Assembly: GCF_014851865.1 (NCBI RefSeq)
Contig: NZ_JACVAM010000007.1
Coordinates: 62,001-126,000, forward strand
DNA length: 64,000 nt
Origin: Pseudomonas sp. PDM16
GTDB lineage: Bacteria > Pseudomonadota > Gammaproteobacteria > Pseudomonadales > Pseudomonadaceae
Direction: 5' to 3'
Below the pieces are notes generated by a model that was not told where the DNA came from, did no database searches, and saw only the letters and a list, made by a program, of their open reading frames with translations. The translations under genes were made by a program, and so were the position numbers. Of the stretch, positions 9,713-17,887 are shown piece by piece (the first letter of the stretch is position 1; each line of letters begins with the position of its first letter).

Positions 9713-9823
9713 GATGGTCTCCAGTTGCCCGCAGCTTAATCCGCAGGGCCAGGGAAATCCCGCCTGGCTGTCGATATCGGCAGAAATAGGCAAGTCGCTA
9801 GCAGCTTTGTGCAGACCGGCGCA

Positions 9824-10633
9824 TCAGCGGGCGAACTCCGCATAGAGCTGCTTGTAGCGACCATCCCTGATCATTTGCTCCAGTGCGGCCTGCCAGCGCC
9901 GGACTTCAGCCAGAGGCGTTTCCTTAGACAGGGCGATATAGCCGCGGTCCTCACCCAGCGAGACGGCACTGGATACCACTTCGGTTGTGCCTATCTGCGC
10001 CTCTTCCAGCTTGCGGTCGAGGTCTGTGTCGGCTGAAGCCACCAGCCATACGCGTCCGGCATCGAGCATGCGGAAGCAGCCCGCGTAGGAGTTGGCGCGT
10101 TGCAGGTCGGTGAACCCGTGCTCGGTGAGCAGGCTGTCGTGAGAGCTGCCATTGAGTACGCAGACAGGTAGGGGAATGGCATCTGCCAGGCTGCGGATGC
10201 CGGTTGGACGCTCCTTCATCTCATACAGGTAGTCGGTTTCTTCCAGTGTGGGACCGACCCAATGCACCAGGTGCTCGCGATCGGGAGTCCGGCTGAGATT
10301 GAACAGCACGACATGGGGGCGTGACTGAACCAGCTTGAGACCGCGAGCCAATGGCACTTCGACGATCTGCTCCGATTGCTCCAGATCCTTCAGCAGGGCG
10401 CGGACCAGTTCGACGTAGAAGGCCCTTTTGCCGCCGTGCGGAAGTCCCCGCAGCGTACCGTCGACCATGCCGGCCTGGTTGCCCAGGCTATGGGTATAGA
10501 CCTGCCACTGCACGCCGGATGCCGGGAGCGTGGCAAGCATCAGCAGGGTGAGCAGCAGACTTCTCAAAACCGATCTCGGCGGGCAGGGGGGCGTGGAGAG
10601 TGCAATGTCCGAGCCGTGTGCGCAACTCCCCAT
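9824..10633 (-). CDS. Periplasmic solute-binding-like protein (SBP family 3 type)
   Basis: About 269 residues. A hydrophobic stretch LRSLLLTLLMLATLPASG near 24-41 is a probable signal peptide with an unusually long N-region. The rest resembles the small extracellular solute-binding proteins (SBP_bac_3) seen as orphan genes in Pseudomonas, with a C-terminal helix region RRWQAALEQMIRDGRYKQLY typical of the family. No permease or ATPase gene is adjacent, so it may be a sensory or orphan binding protein. The start is uncertain: the ATG at 10633 lacks a clear ribosome-binding site and TTG codons exist at 10666 and just before the signal peptide. Confidence 0.65.
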   Translation of the reverse strand: MGSCAHGSDIALSTPPCPPRSVLRSLLLTLLMLATLPASGVQWQVYTHSLGNQAGMVDGTLRGLPHGGKRAFYVELVRALLKDLEQSEQIVEVPLARGLKLVQSRPHVVLFNLSRTPDREHLVHWVGPTLEETDYLYEMKERPTGIRSLADAIPLPVCVLNGSSHDSLLTEHGFTDLQRANSYAGCFRMLDAGRVWLVASADTDLDRKLEEAQIGTTEVVSSAVSLGEDRGYIALSKETPLAEVRRWQAALEQMIRDGRYKQLYAEFAR

Positions 10634-10871
10634 TGGTTTTAAACGGAGGGTGGCAGGATCGTGCAAGCAGCCGGCAGTTTCCGGCTAACGCCGCTGCTAT
10701 CTGCCGGCGCATGCTCCACCTCGCCCCGCCGCCATCTGCACACCAACAGCCGAGGATCATGCCATGTGGCCACTTGCCGACTATCGCCACATAGAACGCC
10801 AGCCTCTCGCGATGGTGAGGGGAGTGCCGTTCCGTCATTCCGTTCCGCAAGGACCTTGCAGGAGACAGGAC

Positions 10872-11180
10872 ATGAATCAAGCGATAACCAGCCTGGCCTG
10901 CTTCCAGGCTCGCGAGGGTGCCGGTGAGGAGTTGGGGCTGTGCTTGCGCGAACTGCTGCTTCAGGCCCGTCGCGATGAGGGGTGTCTGAGCTGCGAACTG
11001 CGGCGTGATCACCGCAGTGCTGACGGCTGGCAACTGCAGGGACGATGGGGTTCCGAGTCCGCGCTGGACGCTCACCTGCAGCTGCCGCACATGCAGGTGC
11101 TAGGGCAATGGGTGGAAAACGGCTTGATCCGCCGGATGGAGATGCGTGTGGACGTCTACTCGGCGGGCTGTGCCTCGTAG
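10872..11180 (+). CDS. Antibiotic-biosynthesis-monooxygenase (ABM) fold protein
   Basis: A 102-residue protein of the dimeric ferredoxin-like ABM fold. The pattern LLLQARRDEGCLSCELRRDHRSADGW and the later HMQVLGQWVE correspond to the conserved GCL and H-x-x core of YgiN-type quinol monooxygenase-like proteins. Family members act on quinones or have unknown substrates. The start is the ATG after AGGAGACAGG. The last 25 bases overlap the end of the convergent gene on the opposite strand. Confidence 0.7.
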   Translation: MNQAITSLACFQAREGAGEELGLCLRELLLQARRDEGCLSCELRRDHRSADGWQLQGRWGSESALDAHLQLPHMQVLGQWVENGLIRRMEMRVDVYSAGCAS

Positions 11181-11608
11181 CGGTAGGTGCCGCTGTCGAG
11201 ATCAAGATCGATGCGGACCTTCCAGCTGCTCTGATCGTGGCCGTTCTCGGCCAGACCCTCCACTGTGACCCGCGAATGGTCATCGCTGCTGCAACTGAGC
11301 CGGGAGAAGCCCATTTCGGCGTGGTCGTTGTTTATCTCGACGAAGCCGTAGCCACGCTCCACTTGCCAGTTTTCTCCGGCATCGTCCGGTAAAACGCTGT
11401 CGACGAAGATCAGGTCCTGGGCATACATGGTGAAGCGCAACAGGCGCAGCTCGGCGATTCGCTCTCCAAACTGTCGGGTGCCGCACTCGACCACCTGGCG
11501 CAGGTTGGCGAAGCGTTCACGGGCCTCCTCATAGCCAACTTCCCGGCCGAGCGCCACGGCCTGGTCGGCCAGGCAAGTGACGAGCAGTCCGCACATCAGG
11601 GCGCGCAT
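11156..11608 (-). CDS. Hypothetical exported protein
   Basis: A 150-residue protein with a short hydrophobic N-terminus (MRALMCGLLVTCLADQAVA) that looks like a signal peptide, so it is probably periplasmic. The rest is acidic with three further Cys residues; no family is recognised. Its ATG overlaps the TGA of the upstream I78-type inhibitor gene by one base, indicating translational coupling and a shared role at the envelope. The 3' end overlaps the convergent ABM gene by 25 bp. Confidence 0.6.
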   Translation of the reverse strand: MRALMCGLLVTCLADQAVALGREVGYEEARERFANLRQVVECGTRQFGERIAELRLLRFTMYAQDLIFVDSVLPDDAGENWQVERGYGFVEINNDHAEMGFSRLSCSSDDHSRVTVEGLAENGHDQSSWKVRIDLDLDSGTYRYEAQPAE

Positions 11609-11913
11609 CAGCCGCAGCTCAGGCGAATGATGGTGTCGTCTTCATCGATATCGATGTTCAGGCGCCTTGGGTTGTAGTCCATGGTTACCGGCTGGTTGGG
11701 CTGGGTCACGCGCAGGAGTTCGGCGCCGGCTTCGGCGCGAGCTTCTTCGGCCATCTCGGTCGTGATGCGCTTGTCCACCAGATGCTGAACCGGTTCGGCA
11801 TTGCAGCGGCCATCGCCCTTGGCGGCAGCTGGTTCTCCCTTGTCCGGGCTGGAGGCGCAACCGGCGAGCAGGGCGGCGGCGAGCAGGGCGGAGAGTGGCA
11901 GGGTTCGAGTCAT
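11608..11913 (-). CDS. I78-family peptidase inhibitor lipoprotein
   Basis: A 101-residue lipoprotein. The N-terminus has a hydrophobic segment ending in the lipobox LLAGC. The mature part (about 42-101) matches the inhibitor I78 family: a Cys-containing start, then an alpha region with DKRITTEMAEEARAEAG, LLRVTQPNQPVTMDYNPRRL and a terminal IIRLSCG. Such proteins inhibit serine proteases and often protect the cell envelope. The ATG at 11913 has AAGGA eight bases upstream; a GTG eight codons earlier lacks such a site. It is followed by a one-base-overlapping gene for a hypothetical exported protein. Confidence 0.8.
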   Translation of the reverse strand: MTRTLPLSALLAAALLAGCASSPDKGEPAAAKGDGRCNAEPVQHLVDKRITTEMAEEARAEAGAELLRVTQPNQPVTMDYNPRRLNIDIDEDDTIIRLSCG

Positions 11914-11981
11914 GGTTTGCGTCCTTGTCTGAATCACGCCCCCACCGTGCCATCGTCGGCCCGCTCAGGCAACCGCCCCGG

Positions 11982-12581
11982 TCACAGTACGCGATAGACC
12001 TGGCCCGTCTGGTGGCCCTCCGCGCTCTTGGCATAGGCCAGCGCCACGGTGGCTGCCGGAACCGACTTGAAACCACGGAAATAAGGGCCGTAGCCAGGCA
12101 GAGACTCTTCGAGGATGGTCGGGCTCACGCTGTTGATGCGCAGGCCGCGTGGCAACTCGACGGCGGCGCCACGAACGAAGCCGTCGACCGCCGCGTTGAC
12201 CATGCTCAGGGCGCTGCCGAATCGGATCGGGTCCTCGCTGAGCACGCCGGAGGTGAGCGTGAAGGACGCTCCGTCGTTGGCGAACTCGCGGCCGAGCAAT
12301 ACCAGGTTGACCTGGCCCATCAGCTTGTCCTCCAGGCCGACGGCGAACTCCTTGGCGGTCAGCTCTTCCAGCGGTCCGAAGTGGCCGTTGCCGGCGGCGC
12401 TGATCAGCGCGTCGAAATTGCCGGTCTGCTCGAACAGGCGGCGGATAGAGGTCGGGTCGGTGATATCTACTTGCAGCTCTCCGCTGGTGCGGCCGACACG
12501 GATGATCTGGTGGCGGTCGCCGAGCTCGTGGTCGATGGCCTTGCCGATGGTTCCGCTGGCGCCGATAAGGATGATCTTCAT
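11982..12581 (-). CDS. Short-chain dehydrogenase lacking the classical YxxxK
   Basis: A 199-residue Rossmann-fold protein beginning MKIILIGASGTIGKAI, with the glycine-rich cofactor motif GASGTIG. It has ISAAGNG in place of NNAG and a TSG element where the catalytic Ser is expected, but the region that should hold YxxxK reads SMVNAAVDGFVRGAA. That pattern is shared by a subgroup of short SDR proteins, so loss of classical dehydrogenase chemistry is probably ancestral. The ATG at 12581 has GGGAG eight bases upstream. It is divergent from a LysR gene, which probably regulates it. Confidence 0.8.
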   Translation of the reverse strand: MKIILIGASGTIGKAIDHELGDRHQIIRVGRTSGELQVDITDPTSIRRLFEQTGNFDALISAAGNGHFGPLEELTAKEFAVGLEDKLMGQVNLVLLGREFANDGASFTLTSGVLSEDPIRFGSALSMVNAAVDGFVRGAAVELPRGLRINSVSPTILEESLPGYGPYFRGFKSVPAATVALAYAKSAEGHQTGQVYRVL

Positions 12582-12648
12582 TAGCTGTACTCCCATGGGT
12601 GATTGACGGGGTCAGCTTAGGCGCTGCTCTGTTGCTAATAATCCGGCC

Positions 12649-12661
12649 AATGTGAAACATT
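12649..12661. promoter_or_regulatory. Candidate LysR operator in a divergent promoter region
   Basis: AATGT-GAA-ACATT is a perfect inverted repeat with a 3-base centre. It sits in the 113-bp region between the divergently transcribed SDR and LysR-family genes, where such regulators usually bind. Assigning it as the operator is inference from position and symmetry. Confidence 0.4.
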
Positions 12662-12694
12662 TGGTTCTCAATAGGAAACAATGAGCGCCACGTC

Positions 12695-13606
12695 ATGAGC
12701 GAACTGGAGGACCTGTCTGCCTTCGCCCTGCTGATTGAGGTCGGCAGCTTTACCGCTGCGGCCGAGCGCCTGGGTTGCAGCAAGGGCCAGCTGTCCAAGC
12801 GCATCAGCGGCCTGGAGCGCAGCCTCGGCAGCCAGTTGTTGCACCGCACCACCAGGCGTCTGCACCTGACTGCAGCCGGTGCGGCGCTATTGCCCGAGGC
12901 ACAGGCGTTGCAGGCTCAGGCCCAGCGCGCACGTCAGGTGGTGCGAGGGCTGCAGGAGGAGGTCAGCGGTACGGTGAGGCTGACCGTGCCGGTATCGCTG
13001 GGCGAGACCTTCTTCGATGCGCTGCTGCTGGATTTCGCCAGCCGCTACCCGCAGGTGAGGGTCGAACTGGACCTGGCCAACGTCTATCGCGATTTGACGG
13101 CGGAAGGTTTCGACCTTGCCATACGCTCCGGCGTGAGCCCGGACGAGCGCCTGGTGGCGCGGCCGCTGTTCGCCCTGCAGGAAATCACCTGCGCCGCGCC
13201 AGCCTATCTCGAACGGCATCCCGCACCGCAGGTGCCGGCCGAATTGAGTGCGCATAGCTGCCTGCTCAACACCCACTACAGCGGTTTCGAGGAGTGGCTG
13301 TACCACCGCCAGCACCAGTTGGAGCGGGTGCGGGTATCCGGCCAGTTGGCCAGTAATCACTACAGCCTGTTGAAGAAGGCGGCACTGAATGGTGCGGGCG
13401 TGGCGCGCCTGCCGTCCTACATGGTGCAGGAGGAGTTGGCCGACGGTCGCCTGGTCTGGCTGCTGCGCGATTACCAGACGCGCAGCACTCCGGTGTTTCT
13501 TGTGCACCCCTGGCAGGGCAGCCTGCCGCGCCGTACCCAGGCCCTGGCGGATTACCTACTGGTGTGGTTCGAGCGCAGCCGCCAGGCGCTGGATGGGCTG
13601 CGCTAG
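12695..13606 (+). CDS. LysR-family transcriptional regulator
   Basis: A 303-residue regulator. The N-terminal winged helix-turn-helix (about 1-60) contains FTAAAERLGCSKGQLSKRISGLERSLGSQ-type residues, and an effector-binding domain follows (about 90-295), resembling the CrgA/DsdC-like branch that controls neighbouring oxidoreductases. It is divergent from the SDR gene at 11982-12581, the most likely target. Its stop overlaps by four bases the stop of the convergent OYE-family gene. Confidence 0.9.
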   Translation: MSELEDLSAFALLIEVGSFTAAAERLGCSKGQLSKRISGLERSLGSQLLHRTTRRLHLTAAGAALLPEAQALQAQAQRARQVVRGLQEEVSGTVRLTVPVSLGETFFDALLLDFASRYPQVRVELDLANVYRDLTAEGFDLAIRSGVSPDERLVARPLFALQEITCAAPAYLERHPAPQVPAELSAHSCLLNTHYSGFEEWLYHRQHQLERVRVSGQLASNHYSLLKKAALNGAGVARLPSYMVQEELADGRLVWLLRDYQTRSTPVFLVHPWQGSLPRRTQALADYLLVWFERSRQALDGLR

Positions 13607-14835
13607 GCGTTTTGCGCTGCGATCCAGCGCTTGTACTGGCGGGTGCGTCGGGCGCTGCGCAACTGCTCGCCGATCAGGGCGCGCAGCGGCGAAACCTCAG
13701 GATCGGGCTGGCGGCCCAGGCTGAGGCGGCGTAGCTGGAATTTCACCAGTGCCATGTAGGCCAGCGAGGCCAGGGCCTTGCGCTTCCAGCGGATCGGCGG
13801 CAGCTCGGCGCTGTGTTCTCGGCCCTGGCGCCACTGCTCCGGCAATGTCGGGTCGATGGCCAGGGCGGTAGCGATGCCGACCATGCTGACGCCACTGTCG
13901 ACTACCTGCTCGACGACCGGTAGACGGCGAATGCCGCCAGTGACCATCACCGGCATACGCGCCACGGCAGCGATCTCACGGGCGAATTCAAGGAAGTAGG
14001 CCTCGCGCGCCAGGGTGCGGCCGTCGCGGGCGTCGCCCTGCATGGCTGGCGCCTCGTAGCTGCCACCGGACAGCTCGACCAGGTCGACATCCAGTTCATT
14101 GAGCATTTCCACCACACGCTTGGCGTCGGCAGCGTCGAACCCGCCGCGCTGGAAGTCCGCCGAGTTCAGCTTGACCGCCACGCAGAAGCCTGGCGAGACG
14201 CGTGCGCGCACGGCCTTGACCACCTCCAGCAACAGACGGGCGCGGTTCTCTAGCGAGCCGCCCCAGCTGTCCGTGCGCTGGTTGGACAGCGGCGAGAGGA
14301 ACTGGCTGAGCAGGTAGCCGTGGGCGGCGTGGATCTGCACCCCGGTAAAGCCGGCGCGTTCGGCCAGCTCGGCGCTGCGCGCGAAGCGCTGGATCAGTGC
14401 GCCGATTTCCGTGTCGTCCAGCGCCTTGGGTAGCGGGAACATCTTCGACAACCCACCCAGCTCCAGCGCGACGGCGGAGGGGGCCACGGTCGGCTGGCCG
14501 AGATTGGCCTGCATCTGCCGGCCGGGATGGTTGAGCTGCATCCACATCTGCGCCCCACGGGCACGGCCGACTTTGGCCCACTCGCTGAACTTGGCCAGTT
14601 GCCGGTCGTCCTCCAGCACCACGCCGCCAGGGCCGGTCATCGCTCGGCGGTCGATCATCACATTGCCAGTCAGCAGCAGGCCTGCACCGCCTTCGGCCCA
14701 GGCCTGGTAAAGACGCATCAGTTCGGTCGATGGTGCCTGATCGGCATCGGCCATGTTCTCTTCCATCGCGGCCTTGGCGATGCGGTTGGGAATCTGGGTG
14801 CCGTTGGACAGTTGCAGAGGCTGGAAGGCGGACAT
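13603..14835 (-). CDS. NADH:flavin oxidoreductase, old yellow enzyme family
   Basis: A 410-residue FMN-binding TIM-barrel enzyme. Conserved elements are the N-terminal PNRIAKAAM, the active-site HAAHGYLLSQFLSP and SNQRTDSWGGSLENRAR segment (about 180-215), and the phosphate-binding MVTGGIR. Family members reduce activated double bonds of enones, nitro compounds or quinones with NAD(P)H. It is divergent from a MerR-family gene, and the promoter between them has the overlong spacer and palindrome typical of MerR-type activation, so it is probably induced by that regulator in response to electrophilic or oxidative stress. Confidence 0.87.
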   Translation of the reverse strand: MSAFQPLQLSNGTQIPNRIAKAAMEENMADADQAPSTELMRLYQAWAEGGAGLLLTGNVMIDRRAMTGPGGVVLEDDRQLAKFSEWAKVGRARGAQMWMQLNHPGRQMQANLGQPTVAPSAVALELGGLSKMFPLPKALDDTEIGALIQRFARSAELAERAGFTGVQIHAAHGYLLSQFLSPLSNQRTDSWGGSLENRARLLLEVVKAVRARVSPGFCVAVKLNSADFQRGGFDAADAKRVVEMLNELDVDLVELSGGSYEAPAMQGDARDGRTLAREAYFLEFAREIAAVARMPVMVTGGIRRLPVVEQVVDSGVSMVGIATALAIDPTLPEQWRQGREHSAELPPIRWKRKALASLAYMALVKFQLRRLSLGRQPDPEVSPLRALIGEQLRSARRTRQYKRWIAAQNA

Positions 14836-14864
14836 GGAGGGTCTCCCGGTGGACGATGGGGGAA

Positions 14865-14894
14865 GCCTAAGATTAAAGTTAACTTCAAGGTCAA
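14865..14894 (-). promoter_or_regulatory. MerR-type promoter/operator of the OYE-family gene
   Basis: On the minus strand a -35 element TTGACC (14889-14894) is followed by TTGAAGTTAACTTTAA, a near-perfect palindrome centred on GTTAAC (14873-14888), and then by a weak -10 such as TAGGCT about 19 bases from the -35. A palindrome inside an overlong spacer is the hallmark of MerR-family activated promoters. It lies between the OYE gene and the divergent merR-type gene. Confidence 0.7.
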
Positions 14895-14914
14895 TACCCT
14901 GCGGAGACATTCCT

Positions 14915-15331
14915 ATGAAGATCGGTGAGCTGGCCAAACGCACCGGCCTGGCGGCCTCGCGCATACGTTTCTATGAGGCCAGCGGTCTGATCGCCGCGCA
15001 GCGCCAGGCCAACGGCTACCGCGAATATCCCGCGCAGACCGAGCAGACGCTGGCGGTGATCACCCGTGCCCAGCAGTCCGGTTTCAGCCTGGAGGAGATT
15101 CGCCGGCTGCTGCCCGACCCGGTGGCGCAGAGCTGGCCGCACGACGAACTGCTCGTCGCACTCAAGCGCAAGGTCGAGGAGATTGAGGCCATGCAGGAGC
15201 GGCTGGCGCAGAACAAGGCGCAGTTGCTGGCGACCATCGCCGATATCGAGAACAAACCCGAGGGCATGCAGTGCAACGAGAATGCCGAACGGATGATGGC
15301 CAGCCTGCGGGCTCGGCAGCAGGACGAGTGA
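14915..15331 (+). CDS. MerR-family transcriptional regulator
   Basis: A 138-residue regulator beginning MKIGELAKRTGLAASRIRFY, the typical MerR winged helix-turn-helix, with YREYP in the wing and a long coiled-coil dimerisation helix (about 80-118). A single Cys (GMQCNEN) follows the coiled coil; the paired metal-binding Cys residues of metal sensors are not evident, so it may respond to redox or organic signals. The ATG has GGAGAC upstream. It probably controls the divergent OYE-family gene through the palindrome at 14873-14888. Confidence 0.88.
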   Translation: MKIGELAKRTGLAASRIRFYEASGLIAAQRQANGYREYPAQTEQTLAVITRAQQSGFSLEEIRRLLPDPVAQSWPHDELLVALKRKVEEIEAMQERLAQNKAQLLATIADIENKPEGMQCNENAERMMASLRARQQDE

Positions 15332-15595
15332 TCCACGCAATCTGACGAAACATTCGCACGGCAGGGTGCGACATCTTGGATTTGCCTGACCGGGTCGGCT
15401 GTAGTAAGACTGGAGTCAGAGATTCTTCGGACCGCGACGCCGTCGCTGTCCAATCGAGTTGTGTGGCCCGGCAAGGGGAGTGGTACGTCGATGGCGACGT
15501 ATTGCGCTTAGCAGGCAACACCAGAGGAGATGCTTTAACCGCCTGACCCTGCGGCCTCGACACCTCGGAACACCCCAGGAAAACGAGGAAGCCCT

Positions 15596-16009
15596 ATGCA
15601 AGTTCAAGTTCACACGAACCAGATCGAAGGTGGTGCTCGGCTTCAAGAGTGGGTCAGCGCAGAGCTGACAGACCGACTCGACCATTTCGACGAGCTGCTG
15701 ACCCGGGTGGTCGTGCACATCAGCGACGAGAACGCGCACAAGTCCGGCAGCGACGACAAGCGTTGCCAAATCGAGGCCCGGCTCAAAGGCCATCAACCCA
15801 TCTCCGTGACGCACAAGGCAGATGCCATGGGCTCGGCCATCGACGGCGCCGCCGAGAAAATGCGTCACGCGCTGGAACACCTGACAGGCCGTTTGGAGGC
15901 CAAGAGCATTTCCACCGGCCGTCTGGCCGATGCGGGTGACGTACAGCTCACCGATGCCCTGCTGGAAGAGGAGTTCCTGGAGAAGCAGGACGAACTCGAA
16001 CGCGGCTGA
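15596..16009 (+). CDS. HPF/RaiA-family ribosome-associated protein
   Basis: A 137-residue protein with the beta-alpha-beta-beta-beta-alpha pattern of the ribosome hibernation factor family (HPF/RaiA/YfiA), starting MQVQVHTNQIEG and containing VVVHISDENAHKSG and the basic helix AAEKMRHALEHLTGRLEAK. Such proteins bind the 30S decoding centre in stationary phase or stress. The 264-bp upstream region may hold a long leader; GAGGAAG precedes the ATG. It differs from the rpoN-linked hpf by its isolated context and acidic C-terminal tail (LEEEFLEKQDELERG). A terminator follows. Confidence 0.75.
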   Translation: MQVQVHTNQIEGGARLQEWVSAELTDRLDHFDELLTRVVVHISDENAHKSGSDDKRCQIEARLKGHQPISVTHKADAMGSAIDGAAEKMRHALEHLTGRLEAKSISTGRLADAGDVQLTDALLEEEFLEKQDELERG

Positions 16010-16032
16010 TACCGCTCTCCCTGATCCAACCC

Positions 16033-16060
16033 AACCGCCCGACAAGGGCGGTTGTCGTTT
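16033..16060 (+). terminator. Rho-independent terminator after the HPF-like gene
   Basis: Stem AACCGCCC / GGGCGGTT with loop GACAA, followed by the T-rich GTCGTTT, 24 bases after the stop codon of the HPF-family gene. Confidence 0.75.
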
Positions 16061-16459
16061 CTGCAGGTTGAGTTCAGGATTGTTTAGTAAACGATGAACT
16101 GAGTGTGTAAAGAATCCGATTTAACCCCGGCTAGCTGGCGTGCGAGTCTCATGGCATGAGTTTGCCCAGCCGTCGTTCCAGCCGCCTCTCCGGTCCGTGC
16201 CTGTCCAGGCTCGGCGGCGCCGACACGCTGCTCCCCGAAATCCTCGCCTTCTGGGCGCTCTGGCACTGCCGCCATGCGCGCCCCCCGGATGCCGTTCTCG
16301 CTACCTGAATAACGCAGCCGCGTCATGTTTGCGGCTCGCATTTCAGCTTTGCCTGGCCATCCCCTGTCTTGTGGCACGACCAATCTTGCCGGTATCCGGC
16401 GCCATTTACGGTGGAGAAGACTTGGTCGTGCTCCACCTTACGTCGATAAGGAAAATCCA
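16061..16459. other. Non-coding stretch upstream of puuB
   Basis: About 400 bases without a convincing gene. It includes a short palindrome, GTTTAGTAAAC (16082-16092), which could be an operator for the polyamine-oxidation gene downstream. A sigma-54-like TGGC...TTGC at 16152-16165 has nine instead of ten bases between GG and GC. Short reading frames here have no family resemblance. Confidence 0.4.
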
Positions 16460-17773
16460 ATGAACGCCGCCACTCAACCCGTGATCGCCGCCGCCGAGCG
16501 GGCCAAGTCCTACTACAGCGCCACGCTGAACGAGGAAACCAACTACCCGACCCTGCAGGGCCAGGTCAGCGTCGATGTCGCCATCATTGGTGGCGGCTTC
16601 ACCGGCGTCGCCACCGCGGTGGAGCTGGCCGAGCGCGGACTCAAGGTAGCCATCGTCGAGACTAACAAGATCGGCTGGGGCGCCACCGGGCGCAACGGCG
16701 GCCAGGTCACCGGCAGCCTGTCGGGCGATGCGGCCATGCGCAAACAGATGCGCAACACCCTGGGCGAGGAAGTCGACGACTTCATCTGGCACCTGCGCTG
16801 GCGCGGCCACGAGATCATCAAGAACCGCGTGGCCAAGTACGGCATCCAGTGCGACCTGCGCCACGGTCACCTGCACGCGGCGATGAAGCCCTCGCACATG
16901 GACGAGCTGCGCAGCTCCTACGCTGAGGCCATCGAACGCGGCATGGGCGACGACGTCAGTCTGCTCGACGCCGCCGGCGTGCGCGAGCACCTGGCAACCG
17001 ATATCTACATGGGCGCGATCAAGAACACCCGCAACATGCACCTGCACCCGCTCAACCTGTGCATCGGCGAGGCCAAGGCCGCCGAGAGCCTGGGCGCTCT
17101 GATCTTCGAGCATTCCGAGGTGCTGGACATCGTCCAGGGCGCCAACGCGGCGGTGATCACCGCCCAGGGCCGCATCGACGCCAAGCAGGTGCTGCTGGCC
17201 GGCGACGTCTACCACAAGCTGGCGCGCCAGCAGCTCAAGGGCATGATCTTCCCGGCCATGGGCGGCATCGTCACCACTGCGCCGCTGGGCGACCTGGCCA
17301 AGGAGCTCAACCCGCAGACCCTGGCCGTGTACGACTGCCGCTTCGTGCTCGACTACTACCGCATGACCAACGACGGCCGCCTGCTGTTCGGCGGCGGCGC
17401 CAACTACTCGGGCCGTGACTCGCGCGATATCGCCGCCGAGCTGCGTCCGTGCATTGAGCGCACCTTCCCGCAGCTCAAGGGCGTGGAGATCGAGTTCCAG
17501 TGGAGCTGCGCCATGGGCATCGTGATGAACCGCATCCCGCAGCTGGGCAAGCTGTCGCAGAACGTCTGGTACTGCCAGGGCTACTCCGGCCACGGCATCG
17601 CCACCACCCACATCATGGGCGAGATCATGGCCAACGCCCTGACCGGCACCCTCGGCCACTACGATACCTTCGCCGCCTGCAAACACATCAAGGTGCCGAT
17701 GGGCGATGTGTTCGGCAACCCGATGCTGGCCGCCGGCATGTGGTACTACCAGATGATGGAAAAGCTGCGTTGA
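16460..17773 (+). CDS. puuB: Gamma-glutamylputrescine oxidase (FAD-dependent, DAO family)
   Basis: A 437-residue flavoenzyme of the D-amino-acid/glycine oxidase (DAO) fold. The FAD-binding motif AIIGGGFTGVATAVELAERG lies at about 41-60, followed by WGATGRNGGQ; YCQGYSGHGI near 375 closes the flavin site. In the Puu route this enzyme oxidises gamma-glutamylputrescine to the aldehyde with H2O2 release; amine-oxidising relatives are possible. AAGGA lies just before the ATG. It is strikingly GC-rich at third positions, which produces long open frames on the opposite strand. No other puu genes are adjacent. Confidence 0.8.
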   Translation: MNAATQPVIAAAERAKSYYSATLNEETNYPTLQGQVSVDVAIIGGGFTGVATAVELAERGLKVAIVETNKIGWGATGRNGGQVTGSLSGDAAMRKQMRNTLGEEVDDFIWHLRWRGHEIIKNRVAKYGIQCDLRHGHLHAAMKPSHMDELRSSYAEAIERGMGDDVSLLDAAGVREHLATDIYMGAIKNTRNMHLHPLNLCIGEAKAAESLGALIFEHSEVLDIVQGANAAVITAQGRIDAKQVLLAGDVYHKLARQQLKGMIFPAMGGIVTTAPLGDLAKELNPQTLAVYDCRFVLDYYRMTNDGRLLFGGGANYSGRDSRDIAAELRPCIERTFPQLKGVEIEFQWSCAMGIVMNRIPQLGKLSQNVWYCQGYSGHGIATTHIMGEIMANALTGTLGHYDTFAACKHIKVPMGDVFGNPMLAAGMWYYQMMEKLR

Positions 17774-17887
17774 GAGAGGCGTGGGCATCTCGTTAGACGC
17801 GATCCACCCTGTTGCGCACGGCGTGCAGCCGCAGTTCAGTTCGTGGTGCGGGTATATCGCTGGAGTCCTTGGAGCAGCCCCTGATGG

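Noticed and set aside
15500..15550. Leader peptide before the HPF-like gene (short ATG frames after AGAGGAG)
   Set aside because: Frames of only two to six codons with wrong spacing; no evidence of attenuation structure.
16152..16165. Sigma-54-like TGGCATGAGTTTGC upstream of puuB
   Set aside because: Only nine bases separate GG and GC; sigma-54 promoters require ten.
16406..17788. 460-codon open frame opposite puuB
   Set aside because: Composition is a mirror of the GC-rich third positions of puuB; no family resemblance, and puuB is clearly the gene.
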